Origin: Endozoicomonas sp. 4G
GTDB lineage: Bacteria; Pseudomonadota; Gammaproteobacteria; Pseudomonadales; Endozoicomonadaceae
Direction of reading: 5' to 3'
DNA: 64,000 nt
Assembly: GCF_023822025.1 (NCBI RefSeq)
Contig: NZ_CP082909.1
Coordinates: 1,726,001-1,790,000, forward strand
In this document: piece by piece, positions 53,001-60,633 of the stretch
Layout: each line of letters starts with the position of its first letter
How positions within the stretch are numbered: position 1 is the stretch's first letter
Made by a program: the position numbers and the translations under genes
The notes under the pieces: generated by a model
What the model was told of the DNA's origin: nothing
The model's input: the letters and a program-made list of their open reading frames with translations, nothing else
Databases searched by the model: none

Positions 53001-56000
53001 TTCCTCTTTATCCGGGTTATCCAGACGAACCTTAATACGGATTTCACGGTTTTTTTCATCAAAACTGTCGAGATGACTGCAGCGTATCAACCACGGGCGA
53101 TCCATACCTGATACCGTTTCGTTTAACCAACGGCACAGTCCAGGATCAAACGCTCCTCTATTGATGGCAGGAGCCGATAACCCGGGCAGTTTTTCCAGCG
53201 ATGTTTTGGCGGCCATCAGATACAGCCGATAGTGTTGATTGAAACATTGATGAAGGCTTTTTTGGCTAAAATCGCCCCCTTTAACAGCCCTGGCGACATT
53301 TTGTAAATCAAGGCTGGTGGGCTGTAACGACAATTTTTTCCGGTTCAGATCAGCCCTCAATCGACAATGCAGCCAGGTCAGAATTTCAGCCGCATTTTTC
53401 CCCTCCGGGGTCTCTGGCAACACTTTCTCAGCAATAGCCTGCAACTCTGTCGGGTTGTACTGGCGGATGGGCAAATGTCGAAAACGCCCTTTCAGCGCCG
53501 GTGACAAGGGTTTTCGACCGCTGTACTCCGGTGGGTTGATGGTGGCAAACAGGTGAAAACCCGGATGGGCGTCACCGGCCAGAATATCGTTTAACTCGCC
53601 TTCCAGATGCTGGCTGTCGATCAGATTCATTTCTGAAATCACCACGATGCCGCCTTTAGCTTTTGCCTCCTGGATGGCTTCACATACTTTGTCCCAGGAA
53701 CAGTCGCTGGCATTCAGGTAAAAGACTTTCGGCATCAATTCCTGCCGTTCCCTGGCCTGCTGTCTGATACTTTCGATCATCAGGTTCAGGGTGACATCCT
53801 TACCCCGCCCGGCGGGGCCTTCAATCAGTGTCGCCTGTCTTCCGCCGTGTTTTATACCGTGATGATAAGCCTGCTGGGCACGGCTTAAATCCTGCCCAAT
53901 CCTTTGCACCAGCTCACAGACGGCTGAGCCGGAGGTATCAAACTCAGGTCGGTATTTCCTGGTGAATTCTGTGAAGGCTTTCTGAATTTCGGGCAGGGTA
54001 TCGTTATGGACTTTGTCCTTCAGAGCGTTGTCCGGTTGATAACGGGCAGTAAACCAGATGTCCAGTGCGGACAGGGCATCCCGATCAGCCTCGTTGACTT
54101 CAGGGCCCAATACATCCCGAAAACTTTGTTGGATCAAAGCATCCATTTGCCCGCAGGTCACCGTGTCACCGGGGGATAACGAACGATCCAGATACCAGCC
54201 CACCCAACTGCAGATATCCGTTAAATCCCTTGGGGTAAACTCATGTTCGGGCAACAGTTCCTGATAGTATTGCCAGAGTGTCATAACACTGTGGGTGGCA
54301 CTGCGGGCAATGTCGTTTATTTCAAGCTCTTTTAGTTGAGACTCCTTTAGTTGAGACTCCTTTAGTTGAGACTCCTTTAGTTGAGACTCCTTTAGTTGAG
54401 ACTCCTTTAGTTGAGACTCCTTTAGTTGAGACTCCCTTAGTTGAGACTCCGGCAGCTGACGTTGTTGTAATTGTTGTAACTGATTGACCAGAGCCGGTTC
54501 CACCACCCTGTCCCTGAGGAATGCCTCGTCTAGCCGTGGGTAGTAAGCCCTGGGCAGTTTCTGTTTCAGGGCCGGGTCCAGCTGGCGTCCGGCGTAATCA
54601 TCCGGGTTACCGGTGAGAATTACCCGGTGTTTTTCGCTGATCGGGACAGGATGGCCATTTACGTAGATGCAGGGTTTCGGTTCCCATAAACCATTCAGGG
54701 ACGCCAGTAAGCCAGTTTGAGCCAGATTGGCTTCATCCAGAATCAGGGTGAGGTATTCTTCGTCTCTATCGGATCGGGCCTCGGCCCATTCCATCAGCAT
54801 CCGGTGTTGCTGTTCCATAGCGCGGTCACCATCGGCCTGTTTTTGCCACTGCCAGCGTTTCATCAGGGTTTGTTCAGTGTCAGAAGGGCCAAGGGACAGC
54901 ACCGTAGCCGGTCCTGAAGCTTTCGCCATTTTGGCGGAAAAGTAACTTTTCCCGGTGCCGGTTTCCCCCTGCAGGAAGATCACGGGAGAATCTTTAAGCC
55001 GTTCATGGAGTCGGGATAATCGACGGTTTTCACGATCCTGCTGATTGATCTTACCGTGATAAAGATCCTCGGCCAGTGCTGATAAAGGCTTATTATCAGC
55101 TAAAGGCTTATTATCAGCTAAAGGCTTATCACCAGCTAAAGGCTTATCACCAGCGTCTTGCAATGCCAGTGTTTCAGACAGTCGATGTTTTATACGTTCA
55201 ATGCCTTCTGTTTTAGACGTTGCTGTTTTGGTAATTTGAAAACAATCGGTGGCCAGCGCGTGAATAGCATCGGATCGGGTCCGCTCTGGTGGCAAAGTTA
55301 ATTGCTTGTCAGAAGCCAGTGCATCCTGCAAACGTTTAATCTGTCTTGATGGCCTGATGGGTAGCATTTGATACTTTTTTACTGCCGCCGGGTCGACTTT
55401 CAACTGATACGCCATGGCCTCTCGTTGATTGTCAGGCCCATTGGCGACGATTATGGCACAGAGCCTGTCCAGAATTTCGTCTTCATCTATCGATAGATAT
55501 GGTTTTTCATAGGACAGTTCTAAATCTCTATTAAATACTATCGGGTCACATGCTCTGGCCAGTGACCACAGGTTCTGCTTTACAAATGCTCTGTCCAGTC
55601 GGTAAGCCCCGCTAACGATGGCCGTTAATTGATCCGGGTCAACCGAAGCTGGTTTATCCGGCTTTTTATAGGCATACGGCTTTTTCTGGGCATCTGGCTT
55701 TTTCTGGGCATCTGGCAATAACCGCCAACAAGCCACTTTCATAAAATCCCTTACCGTCGGATGCTGACGGGTGCCATGGGTAATGGTGCTATTAATGGCC
55801 TTGCGCCAGTGGCGGGGTAAAAGCTGTAGTGACTGGTCAAGCTGCTGTGCCCGCAGGGCAGCCAATATCAGGTTATTTAACAGGGTTTCGGTGATTTCAG
55901 GCAGAGGGTTACAAAGCTCAACAGGTACGGTTTTAAAGGCTTTGTAAAGTTTATTAAGTGCTTGTTCTGGCAGCTCAGTCCGGGGAATACCATGCCTTTC

Positions 56001-57890
56001 GGCATTAATACCCCAGAGATCAACCTCGGGACACGGCTCGCCCCTGGCAATCATCGAACAAAATATTGGAGAGGGGCTGTTCGCCGACTCAGGCCAGAGC
56101 ACAGTGACATGAGCCTGCGGGTAGGTCTGTAATTGGCCATTCACCAACAGAGGTTGCCCGACAGCCAGAGGTTCCAGCAACTGTTGCAGGGTTGAATTGC
56201 TTTCCAACCCTCGCAATACCACCGGCCTGCCAGTGGTCAATGCTTCCTGCAAGCCACTTAGGCGTCGTCCAAAATGGGCTTTTTGTTCCGAAGTGATGTG
56301 AATATTATCGAATAGCTGGCTGAAGCCGGTCTGGTCATTGACCTGAATGACCAGGGGGTCTTCCGGGTCATTGTTTGCCGGGTCATCGTTTTCCGGGTTA
56401 TTGTTTGCCGGGCCATCGTTGATCCAATGACTTGCCTGAGCGTCTTTCTGATAAATGGCTGCATTAAAGGCAGACTGAGTTCTGACATTTAGAGGGTGTT
56501 CATCGTTTTCTTGCAACCCCAACACCTGCGGCTGCTTTCTTGAGTGAGCTACCTGAAGTCGGGGCTCCAGACCGGTCGTTTCGCGAATGGTGTGCAAGGA
56601 TCCCAACAAACGAAACCAGACGGCCTCAGTAAGAGGAGACGTTACGGTAACGACACCACCCGCCCGAATCTGTTCCAACAGGCAGGTGTTAGGAACTGCA
56701 TAACCTTCCGGGGCAATGGCAATCGGATTTAGCCATTTGCTGATATTACTCTCGTTGATGATGATCGGCTTTGGTGGTGCCCGCTCTTTATCATCTTCTT
56801 GGTCATTAGAGTGGGATAGGTTTTGGAACAGTAAACGGAGCTCTTTTTTCTCTACCGGCATCTGATAAAACTGAACATCGTCGGGTAACTGGCAGACCTT
56901 CCCATTGCTCTCAAAACACTTGTGCGCCAGCATCTGTCGAATTGTCTGTTCAAAGGCCAGATCTTGCCAGTCGGCTCCTTTCAAAATTACCCGTTGTCCG
57001 GCTGTTAATGTCTCAAGCCTGCCGGGGATGTGCTGGATTCGTCCCTGTTCATTGACACCGGGGCCACCCAACAACAACTGTCGCCAGTTGCTGTGCAAGT
57101 GGCAGTCAATAACAAGGGTAGTGTCGTCGTCCGTAGTCCTTTCGGCAGGGGGGAGTTCAATCACTAATGGTGGAACCTCATCAATATCCATCGATGAGGC
57201 ATTGTTGCTTTGTGGGTCAAATTGCCAGCTATTGCCCGGTCGATTAATCCGCCGCCAGAAATCAGCACCGGGGGCATCGTCAGACCGGCCAACCGATGAC
57301 AACTGTTCAGGGTCTGCCAAAACCAACAGCGAAACATGCGCGCCCAGGGGGCGTTTCTTTTGGCTAACTTTGTCGTATAAACAGGGGTTGTCGGGATCCA
57401 GCAGATCGTTGAATTTCGGCAGCTCCTCGCCGCTGAGCTTTCGGATATCCATCACCAGGGTCAATGGCTGTGAGCCTTCAAACAGCTTGCCTGAGCTCAG
57501 CGTATGGCAGCCATCATCGGCAATACTCAACCGGCTCACCAGGTTAGCCTGTGAGAGGTCATCGGGGTGGGAAATAACAGCGACGTCCTGATGTTGATCG
57601 CAGGTACGGGCCACTAAAAGCTGCCGAACCTCATCATCACTGGCGACAAAACGGAAATCGAAGGCATGGGATGACTTTTGACATGAGCCGTCCGTGGAGG
57701 ATACGGTTCTCGCTTTACCGGGGATCGCTGAAGATGGCGCTATCTTCAGGTTGGACATGACTTCAGAGCAGGCTTCTACCTGCTTTGCCTTCGATAAATC
57801 CAGCTTTGCTCGCTTGGCTGGCACGCTGTTATCAGGCACACCAAGCTCAACAACGGGTTTGTTTATTTCCCCACCAATCTGACCATCCAT
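50010..57890 (-). CDS. Giant AAA+/AAA+/transglutaminase-like protein, copy 3
   Basis: About 2626 residues, intact, first of the three in transcription order. It has the same layout as copy 1: an undescribed N-terminal region; AAA module 1 (GETGTGKS about residue 975, LTLILDEANL, VILTGNPDDYAGR); a repeat linker with eight SQLKE/SQLRE units (about 1150-1190); AAA module 2 (GPAGRGKD about 1362, GGIVVISEMNLI); and a transglutaminase-like domain (GSCRHRAPVF about 2038, HTFAE, SVDLGGAPVE). The helical C-terminus contains a longer charged insertion (DAYYDHYETNKDEYNKKYLE). I take ATG 57890, which aligns with the paralogues and follows ACAGGAGAG; the frame is open to 58007 through a repeat-derived segment. 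It is closer to copy 2 than to copy 1 in the N-terminal part. Confidence 0.9.
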   Translation of the reverse strand: MDGQIGGEINKPVVELGVPDNSVPAKRAKLDLSKAKQVEACSEVMSNLKIAPSSAIPGKARTVSSTDGSCQKSSHAFDFRFVASDDEVRQLLVARTCDQHQDVAVISHPDDLSQANLVSRLSIADDGCHTLSSGKLFEGSQPLTLVMDIRKLSGEELPKFNDLLDPDNPCLYDKVSQKKRPLGAHVSLLVLADPEQLSSVGRSDDAPGADFWRRINRPGNSWQFDPQSNNASSMDIDEVPPLVIELPPAERTTDDDTTLVIDCHLHSNWRQLLLGGPGVNEQGRIQHIPGRLETLTAGQRVILKGADWQDLAFEQTIRQMLAHKCFESNGKVCQLPDDVQFYQMPVEKKELRLLFQNLSHSNDQEDDKERAPPKPIIINESNISKWLNPIAIAPEGYAVPNTCLLEQIRAGGVVTVTSPLTEAVWFRLLGSLHTIRETTGLEPRLQVAHSRKQPQVLGLQENDEHPLNVRTQSAFNAAIYQKDAQASHWINDGPANNNPENDDPANNDPEDPLVIQVNDQTGFSQLFDNIHITSEQKAHFGRRLSGLQEALTTGRPVVLRGLESNSTLQQLLEPLAVGQPLLVNGQLQTYPQAHVTVLWPESANSPSPIFCSMIARGEPCPEVDLWGINAERHGIPRTELPEQALNKLYKAFKTVPVELCNPLPEITETLLNNLILAALRAQQLDQSLQLLPRHWRKAINSTITHGTRQHPTVRDFMKVACWRLLPDAQKKPDAQKKPYAYKKPDKPASVDPDQLTAIVSGAYRLDRAFVKQNLWSLARACDPIVFNRDLELSYEKPYLSIDEDEILDRLCAIIVANGPDNQREAMAYQLKVDPAAVKKYQMLPIRPSRQIKRLQDALASDKQLTLPPERTRSDAIHALATDCFQITKTATSKTEGIERIKHRLSETLALQDAGDKPLAGDKPLADNKPLADNKPLSALAEDLYHGKINQQDRENRRLSRLHERLKDSPVIFLQGETGTGKSYFSAKMAKASGPATVLSLGPSDTEQTLMKRWQWQKQADGDRAMEQQHRMLMEWAEARSDRDEEYLTLILDEANLAQTGLLASLNGLWEPKPCIYVNGHPVPISEKHRVILTGNPDDYAGRQLDPALKQKLPRAYYPRLDEAFLRDRVVEPALVNQLQQLQQRQLPESQLRESQLKESQLKESQLKESQLKESQLKESQLKESQLKELEINDIARSATHSVMTLWQYYQELLPEHEFTPRDLTDICSWVGWYLDRSLSPGDTVTCGQMDALIQQSFRDVLGPEVNEADRDALSALDIWFTARYQPDNALKDKVHNDTLPEIQKAFTEFTRKYRPEFDTSGSAVCELVQRIGQDLSRAQQAYHHGIKHGGRQATLIEGPAGRGKDVTLNLMIESIRQQARERQELMPKVFYLNASDCSWDKVCEAIQEAKAKGGIVVISEMNLIDSQHLEGELNDILAGDAHPGFHLFATINPPEYSGRKPLSPALKGRFRHLPIRQYNPTELQAIAEKVLPETPEGKNAAEILTWLHCRLRADLNRKKLSLQPTSLDLQNVARAVKGGDFSQKSLHQCFNQHYRLYLMAAKTSLEKLPGLSAPAINRGAFDPGLCRWLNETVSGMDRPWLIRCSHLDSFDEKNREIRIKVRLDNPDKEEVKAEIIKRVAHSQWQASGLSLKPDPSDDILTQALYRHWQQCWFARHFGQTGVAVSRVFSMTAEQALTLNSTDNQPYLLEADRHISAWDAHDVKGWAVLWHQISELLNHLVDDFNNEASAVGDDDNAPALSQQMDHKPQPVGATVSDNAAKKYNPQFDKKQALELDKSTNYKNRSTRKIDDHIIFNRRDFPTGLYRFKAHDIYVSAEGDIEYFGINDPVQGVEILKPARLPKPDQEVTLTGNQTLAIFKRRSISRFYELPSLMPGDRITAMRTNPATEFFLSRNQYTGLHTLTIPRGSIHQEIEFTYIVEHGKSGKKTQAEAVQPLPSTRFDARCCEGMNTVLDKLFDSIDPPPAELQMLLLPITAAKTTRQRIEAIRDYCRSFSGDAVPDPDSNKNFFEFLVTQRQGSCRHRAPVFVAMCRYFGIPCRVITGSAHTFAETSVDGGRTWESVDLGGAPVETTEIVPEFPHVKRIKDDDSEPNNISDLLKETDEAQLQSLADTLNITLEELKANLETNSVLLETGPTIATIVRQLWRKRDLASFSMGVSLLASLDKKALSPEEKELISDVTYDDESCAPMVNTVLEILQDNDEDQVTEPLKLLYSKIIVEGKAEPESWLNAIIGTLIRSNRKKRSVIEFTFKALELDWLDPLPPIDSTKRFLEHHDLLVHLQSIDELKVGATRCLKKWYQQLFSRETNNDLWQSAYKNFRFVRGDALHVTDSHDGVSSYFQRKLPKSSLQKTWTHEPEGIPNIERMLVHDPAFEQLSSLKANHRPVIIIGQPEWENTVLDEKVKALMQRMIANSPECLQPIFDKTNQYEQMRKQCNNELEALKDAYYDHYETNKDEYNKKYLEIENRYKPLLKHFYLSDHELSLRFNFKNKCHQAIQQAFSYYLYGMTHSKGGCLKYCWADAVFWENIKKWRIDDTYGSHDPSSPIELHAMMSVIISSWRFQDSVEDAYLREVNNASDALVLRHGDLTAIANEFLHSVNLDSLSESLS
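54331..54450 (-). repeat. 15-bp tandem repeat in giant gene copy 3 (eight units)
   Basis: Seven identical TTTAGTTGAGACTCC units plus one CTTAG variant encode consecutive SQLKE and one SQLRE. Perfect identity indicates recent expansion. It lies between AAA modules 1 and 2. Confidence 0.95.
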
Positions 57891-57977
57891 AGTCAATTTC
57901 TCTCCTGTCGTATGAAGAACTGCATTGAAATTGTTAAATGTTATGACCTTTAGACAGGATGGAAGTTCATTTTTCCA

Positions 57978-58050
57978 CTCGTTCCCACGCTCTGCGTGGG
58001 AATGCATACCGGTAGTGTGTCACGCTCCCACGCTGGAGCATGGGAGCGAG
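57978..58050. repeat. Two REP-like palindromes
   Basis: CTCGTTCCCACGC-TCT-GCGTGGGAATGCAT (57978-58008) and CACGCTCCCACGCTGGAGCA... (58021-58050) form adjacent hairpins between the leader of giant copy 3 and the DUF29 stop. The same family occurs at 58733-58766 and 59621-59652, and as halves near 26621 and 33163. Confidence 0.85.
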
Positions 58051-58503
58051 TCATGGCAGCCAGTCTTCAGTCATTAACTGGTCATAAGACCAAGGACAAG
58101 TTTCTGGGAAATCTTTAACCTCACATTTCATCTTATCTGCTGCGCTGTTACGGGCTAACCTATATGCTATAGGCAATACTTCATCTATTTTATGTTTTAA
58201 CCCGGGGTTCTCATCTAGTTCTACTTCAACGTTAACTCTCTGCGCATTAATAGTGACCTTCCAACTACGATACCATTCATCCATATCATGTAGATCGTCC
58301 TTGTTTTGCGACTGCATTTGCCATTTTAGTAAGTGAAATAACAGTTGCTTTAAACAGTTTCTTAAAGCACGATAGCGAGACTTACCCATATCTTCTACTT
58401 CCTCAAGTAAATTCTCAGTATCTAGCTCATTGAACTTACCTTGTCGTATTAGTTCTGCTTGTTGACAAGTCCAACTATAAAAGTCTTTTTGATACAAGTT
58501 CAT
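58051..58503 (-). CDS. DUF29 family protein
   Basis: A 150-residue protein with the DUF29 pattern: LYQKDFYSWTCQQAELIRQG, LDTENLLEEVEDMGKSRYRAL, LLFHLLKWQMQ and the C-terminal CPWSYDQLMTEDWLP. The family is small, helical, of unknown function, and common in cyanobacteria and in repeat-rich gammaproteobacteria. Its leader and SD are identical over 24 nt to those of the DUF2237 gene at 18631. Confidence 0.9.
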   Translation of the reverse strand: MNLYQKDFYSWTCQQAELIRQGKFNELDTENLLEEVEDMGKSRYRALRNCLKQLLFHLLKWQMQSQNKDDLHDMDEWYRSWKVTINAQRVNVEVELDENPGLKHKIDEVLPIAYRLARNSAADKMKCEVKDFPETCPWSYDQLMTEDWLP

Positions 58504-58781
58504 CGTTTTACCTCAACTGGATACCCTGTAAATAAAATACTTCCATTGGCCTACCACTGTAGACAAATAACAGAAAGGGCGCAAAATGAATGACCAAAGC
58601 ACAGATGCCATTGTTGGTTCGGAGTCCGCATCCTTCGACCGTGCATCCTGAGCGGAGTCGAAGGGCGCTCAGGATGAACGTAGATTGTTCACATCAAACT
58701 CATTGAAATGATGCACTAGTTTGTTAGGCGAGGTATGCATTCCCACGCAAAGCATGGGAACGAGGGGGTTGTATGCATATC
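58504..58781. repeat. Dispersed repeat, copy B, and REP-like palindrome
   Basis: From about 58611 the sequence matches the inverted left part of copy A (4975-5143). CGCTCAGGATGAACGTAGAT onward (58669-58725) matches copy C at 59750-59802. A REP-like palindrome follows at 58733-58766. There is no gene. Confidence 0.8.
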
Positions 58782-58810
58782 AAACGGCACCTGACTTACA
58801 GGTGCCGTTT
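58782..58810. terminator. Bidirectional intrinsic terminator
   Basis: AAACGGCACCTG-ACTTA-CAGGTGCCGTTT is a 12-bp stem with a 5-nt loop and T-runs on both sides. It lies 3 bp after the antitoxin stop and ends the toxin-antitoxin transcript. Confidence 0.8.
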
Positions 58811-58812
58811 TT

Positions 58813-59208
58813 TCAGGTTTCTTTATCCATCTCCTGATAAACAACAATGTCGTCTACATCAATATCCAAAGCCTCTGACAGCCTTTTTATGGTTTTTATA
58901 GAACCGGTTTTTTGTCCGCTCTCAATCTGGCTAATCATGGAAGTCGAGACGCCTGATAGTTCGTGTAGCTGTTTCTGGCTTAGCTCCCTGTACTCTCTCC
59001 AGACGGTAATGGGGTTGTCACCGTTCAGAAGCCTGTCTGTGATGTGCTTGGGCAATATTTCGTCATTGCCGTTGGCGAGGTCCACTTTTGCCTTTCTGAA
59101 GGCTTCAGAGTCTTCAGCATCCTCCATTTTTTCCAACATCGCCTGATATTCATCGTGAGGCATGACAACAAAAGCCGGTTTTCCTTCGTGTTTAAATATT
59201 TCAGCCAT
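58813..59208 (-). CDS. Antitoxin with Phd-like N-terminus and XRE helix-turn-helix
   Basis: A 131-residue protein. The first about 30 residues (MAEIFKHEGKPAFVVMPHDEYQAMLEKM) look like a Phd/YefM strand-helix. The C-terminal half is an XRE/HTH_3 domain (YRELSQKQLHELSGVSTSMISQIESGQKTGSIKTIKRLSEALDI). It follows a RelE/ParE-type toxin gene by 30 nt and presumably binds it and represses the operon. The start at ATG 59208 has a modest SD. The toxin-first order is typical of higBA-like modules. Confidence 0.87.
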   Translation of the reverse strand: MAEIFKHEGKPAFVVMPHDEYQAMLEKMEDAEDSEAFRKAKVDLANGNDEILPKHITDRLLNGDNPITVWREYRELSQKQLHELSGVSTSMISQIESGQKTGSIKTIKRLSEALDIDVDDIVVYQEMDKET

Positions 59209-59238
59209 TTTAAAACCCCGGAGGGACAAAGCCCTTCT

Positions 59239-59481
59239 CTAATGCTTGTAAATTCCGCCTCTCGGCCCAACTCTTACTACTTCAATAATCAATTGATTAT
59301 GCTGTATTTCGTAGATTATTCGCCAATTTCCAACTCTTAGTCTGTAACCTGGTTCATCCTGAAGCTTCTTTATGTCTCCGTCCGGAAGCTTTTCCACTGC
59401 TCGCCTGATTCGTGATCTGTCGGGCTCCGGTATTTTTGCCAGTTCCTTGGTTGCCCGTCTCGTATAACGTTTCTCGAACAT
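59239..59481 (-). CDS. RelE/ParE-family toxin
   Basis: An 80-residue protein: MFEKRYTRRATKELAKIPEPDRSRI, LQDEPGYRLRVGNWRIIYEI and VVRVGPRGGIYKH. GYRLRVGNWRIIYEI is the RelE core strand pair and the C-terminal basic end fits ribosome-dependent mRNA interferases. First gene of the pair with the XRE-type antitoxin; transcription ends at the strong hairpin 58782-58810. Confidence 0.9.
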   Translation of the reverse strand: MFEKRYTRRATKELAKIPEPDRSRIRRAVEKLPDGDIKKLQDEPGYRLRVGNWRIIYEIQHNQLIIEVVRVGPRGGIYKH

Positions 59482-59799
59482 GGGTATATAGTACTTTGTT
59501 ATTTGCTATCGGTAAATTAATAATTTGCTTTTAGTAAAGCATGTTAATTGAATTTGTAAATCAAAAATTGTTTCAACGCTCCATAGGGTGTCGCAAAACT
59601 CTCTAGCAGGCTTCCCCCCCCTCGTTCCCACGCTCCAGCGTGGGAATGCATACCCCACCTAACAAACTGGTACACGCTTTCAATATAATTGACGGGTTCC
59701 CTCTATCAGTGGCACCCAAACTCCGTTCACCCTGAGCGGAGTCGAAGGGCGCTCAGGATGAACGTAGATTGTTCACATCAAACTCATTGAAGTGACGTA
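59482..59799. repeat. Dispersed repeat, copy C, and REP-like palindrome
   Basis: Left: AT-rich promoter region of the toxin operon. At 59621-59652 is a REP-like palindrome. From 59664 to 59748 the sequence is the inverted match to 5063-5160, and 59750-59802 matches 58669-58725. No gene. Confidence 0.8.
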
Positions 59800-60513
59800 C
59801 TACTCTTCATAGGGTTCAATATCCATATCGGGATCAACATCCCACTCTGCTCCATGAGTGTCGCTGGAATCTTCCAGAGTGCCCGCAAGCTCCGGTGGAT
59901 CAATATGCGCGTGACTTATCGGCAAAAGTTGCGAAATTGGCAATGACTCGGCTGGTAGAGCGTTAAGAGACGAAGATCCACTGCCAAAGCCGCAAGACAT
60001 GAGGTCGAAACGACGCACAAGAATAGATGGAATGCCAACAAGCCTGGAACGACCGACTCCTCGCTGATCGGTTTGCGTTCCTGTCGTGCCGTGATGAGTG
60101 TGGCCCGTCCAACTTCTTTCGGGATGCTCTGACAGGAATTGACAAACACCATGACAGGAATCGACGAAACAATTTAAACCAAAAGTATGTCGGGGTTGTT
60201 CGGGGTTCTGGTTACCGCCACCAGAGCCGGAAGACATGAGGCTGGGTAAAGCAGCTGTATGAAGAGTAATTGTTCCTGAGGCTTGCGATTGAGATGGCTG
60301 GCTTTGTGATTGGTTTTGTGATTGGTTTTGTTGCCCGTTTTGTCCTTCACCATTTTCGGGTTTTGTTTTGGTGGTGATCAAAACCGGGTAATCCCCCTGT
60401 GTCAACATAGATATCGTATCCAGTTGATCCATTAGGTTAAACAGAGGGTAATGAGGGTTCCAATAGCTTTTCAAAAGCAAGCCGACAGCAGCCATTGCCT
60501 CTACAGGGATCAT
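59800..60513 (-). CDS. Hypothetical protein with Gln/Asn/Ser-rich linker
   Basis: About 237 residues from ATG 60513 (AGGAAAAG upstream; the frame is also open from TTG 60585). An N-terminal helical part (AMAAVGLLLKSYWNPHYPLF) is followed by a low-complexity NGQQNQSQNQSQSQPSQSQ tract. Then comes a Cys/His-bearing segment (LNCFVDSCHGVCQFLSEHPE, GHTHHGTTG) and an acidic tail (DVDPDMDIEPYEE). No family is recognised. The Cys/His cluster might bind metal; this is speculation. It lies downstream of the helicase gene on the same strand. Confidence 0.55.
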   Translation of the reverse strand: MIPVEAMAAVGLLLKSYWNPHYPLFNLMDQLDTISMLTQGDYPVLITTKTKPENGEGQNGQQNQSQNQSQSQPSQSQASGTITLHTAALPSLMSSGSGGGNQNPEQPRHTFGLNCFVDSCHGVCQFLSEHPERSWTGHTHHGTTGTQTDQRGVGRSRLVGIPSILVRRFDLMSCGFGSGSSSLNALPAESLPISQLLPISHAHIDPPELAGTLEDSSDTHGAEWDVDPDMDIEPYEE

Positions 60514-60633
60514 CGGTTTTGTGCTTTTCCTGAACCGGAAATTTAGACCAAGAGGTTGATAGATCAAGAAAAAAGCATTTTTCAAAAACCAAAGGTCGCA
60601 CAGGGTAGAAAAATGTCCTTCAAGAATTACCGT

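Noticed and set aside
54331-54450. CRISPR-like direct repeats
   Set aside because: Units are contiguous with no spacers and encode an in-frame peptide repeat; no cas gene is present.
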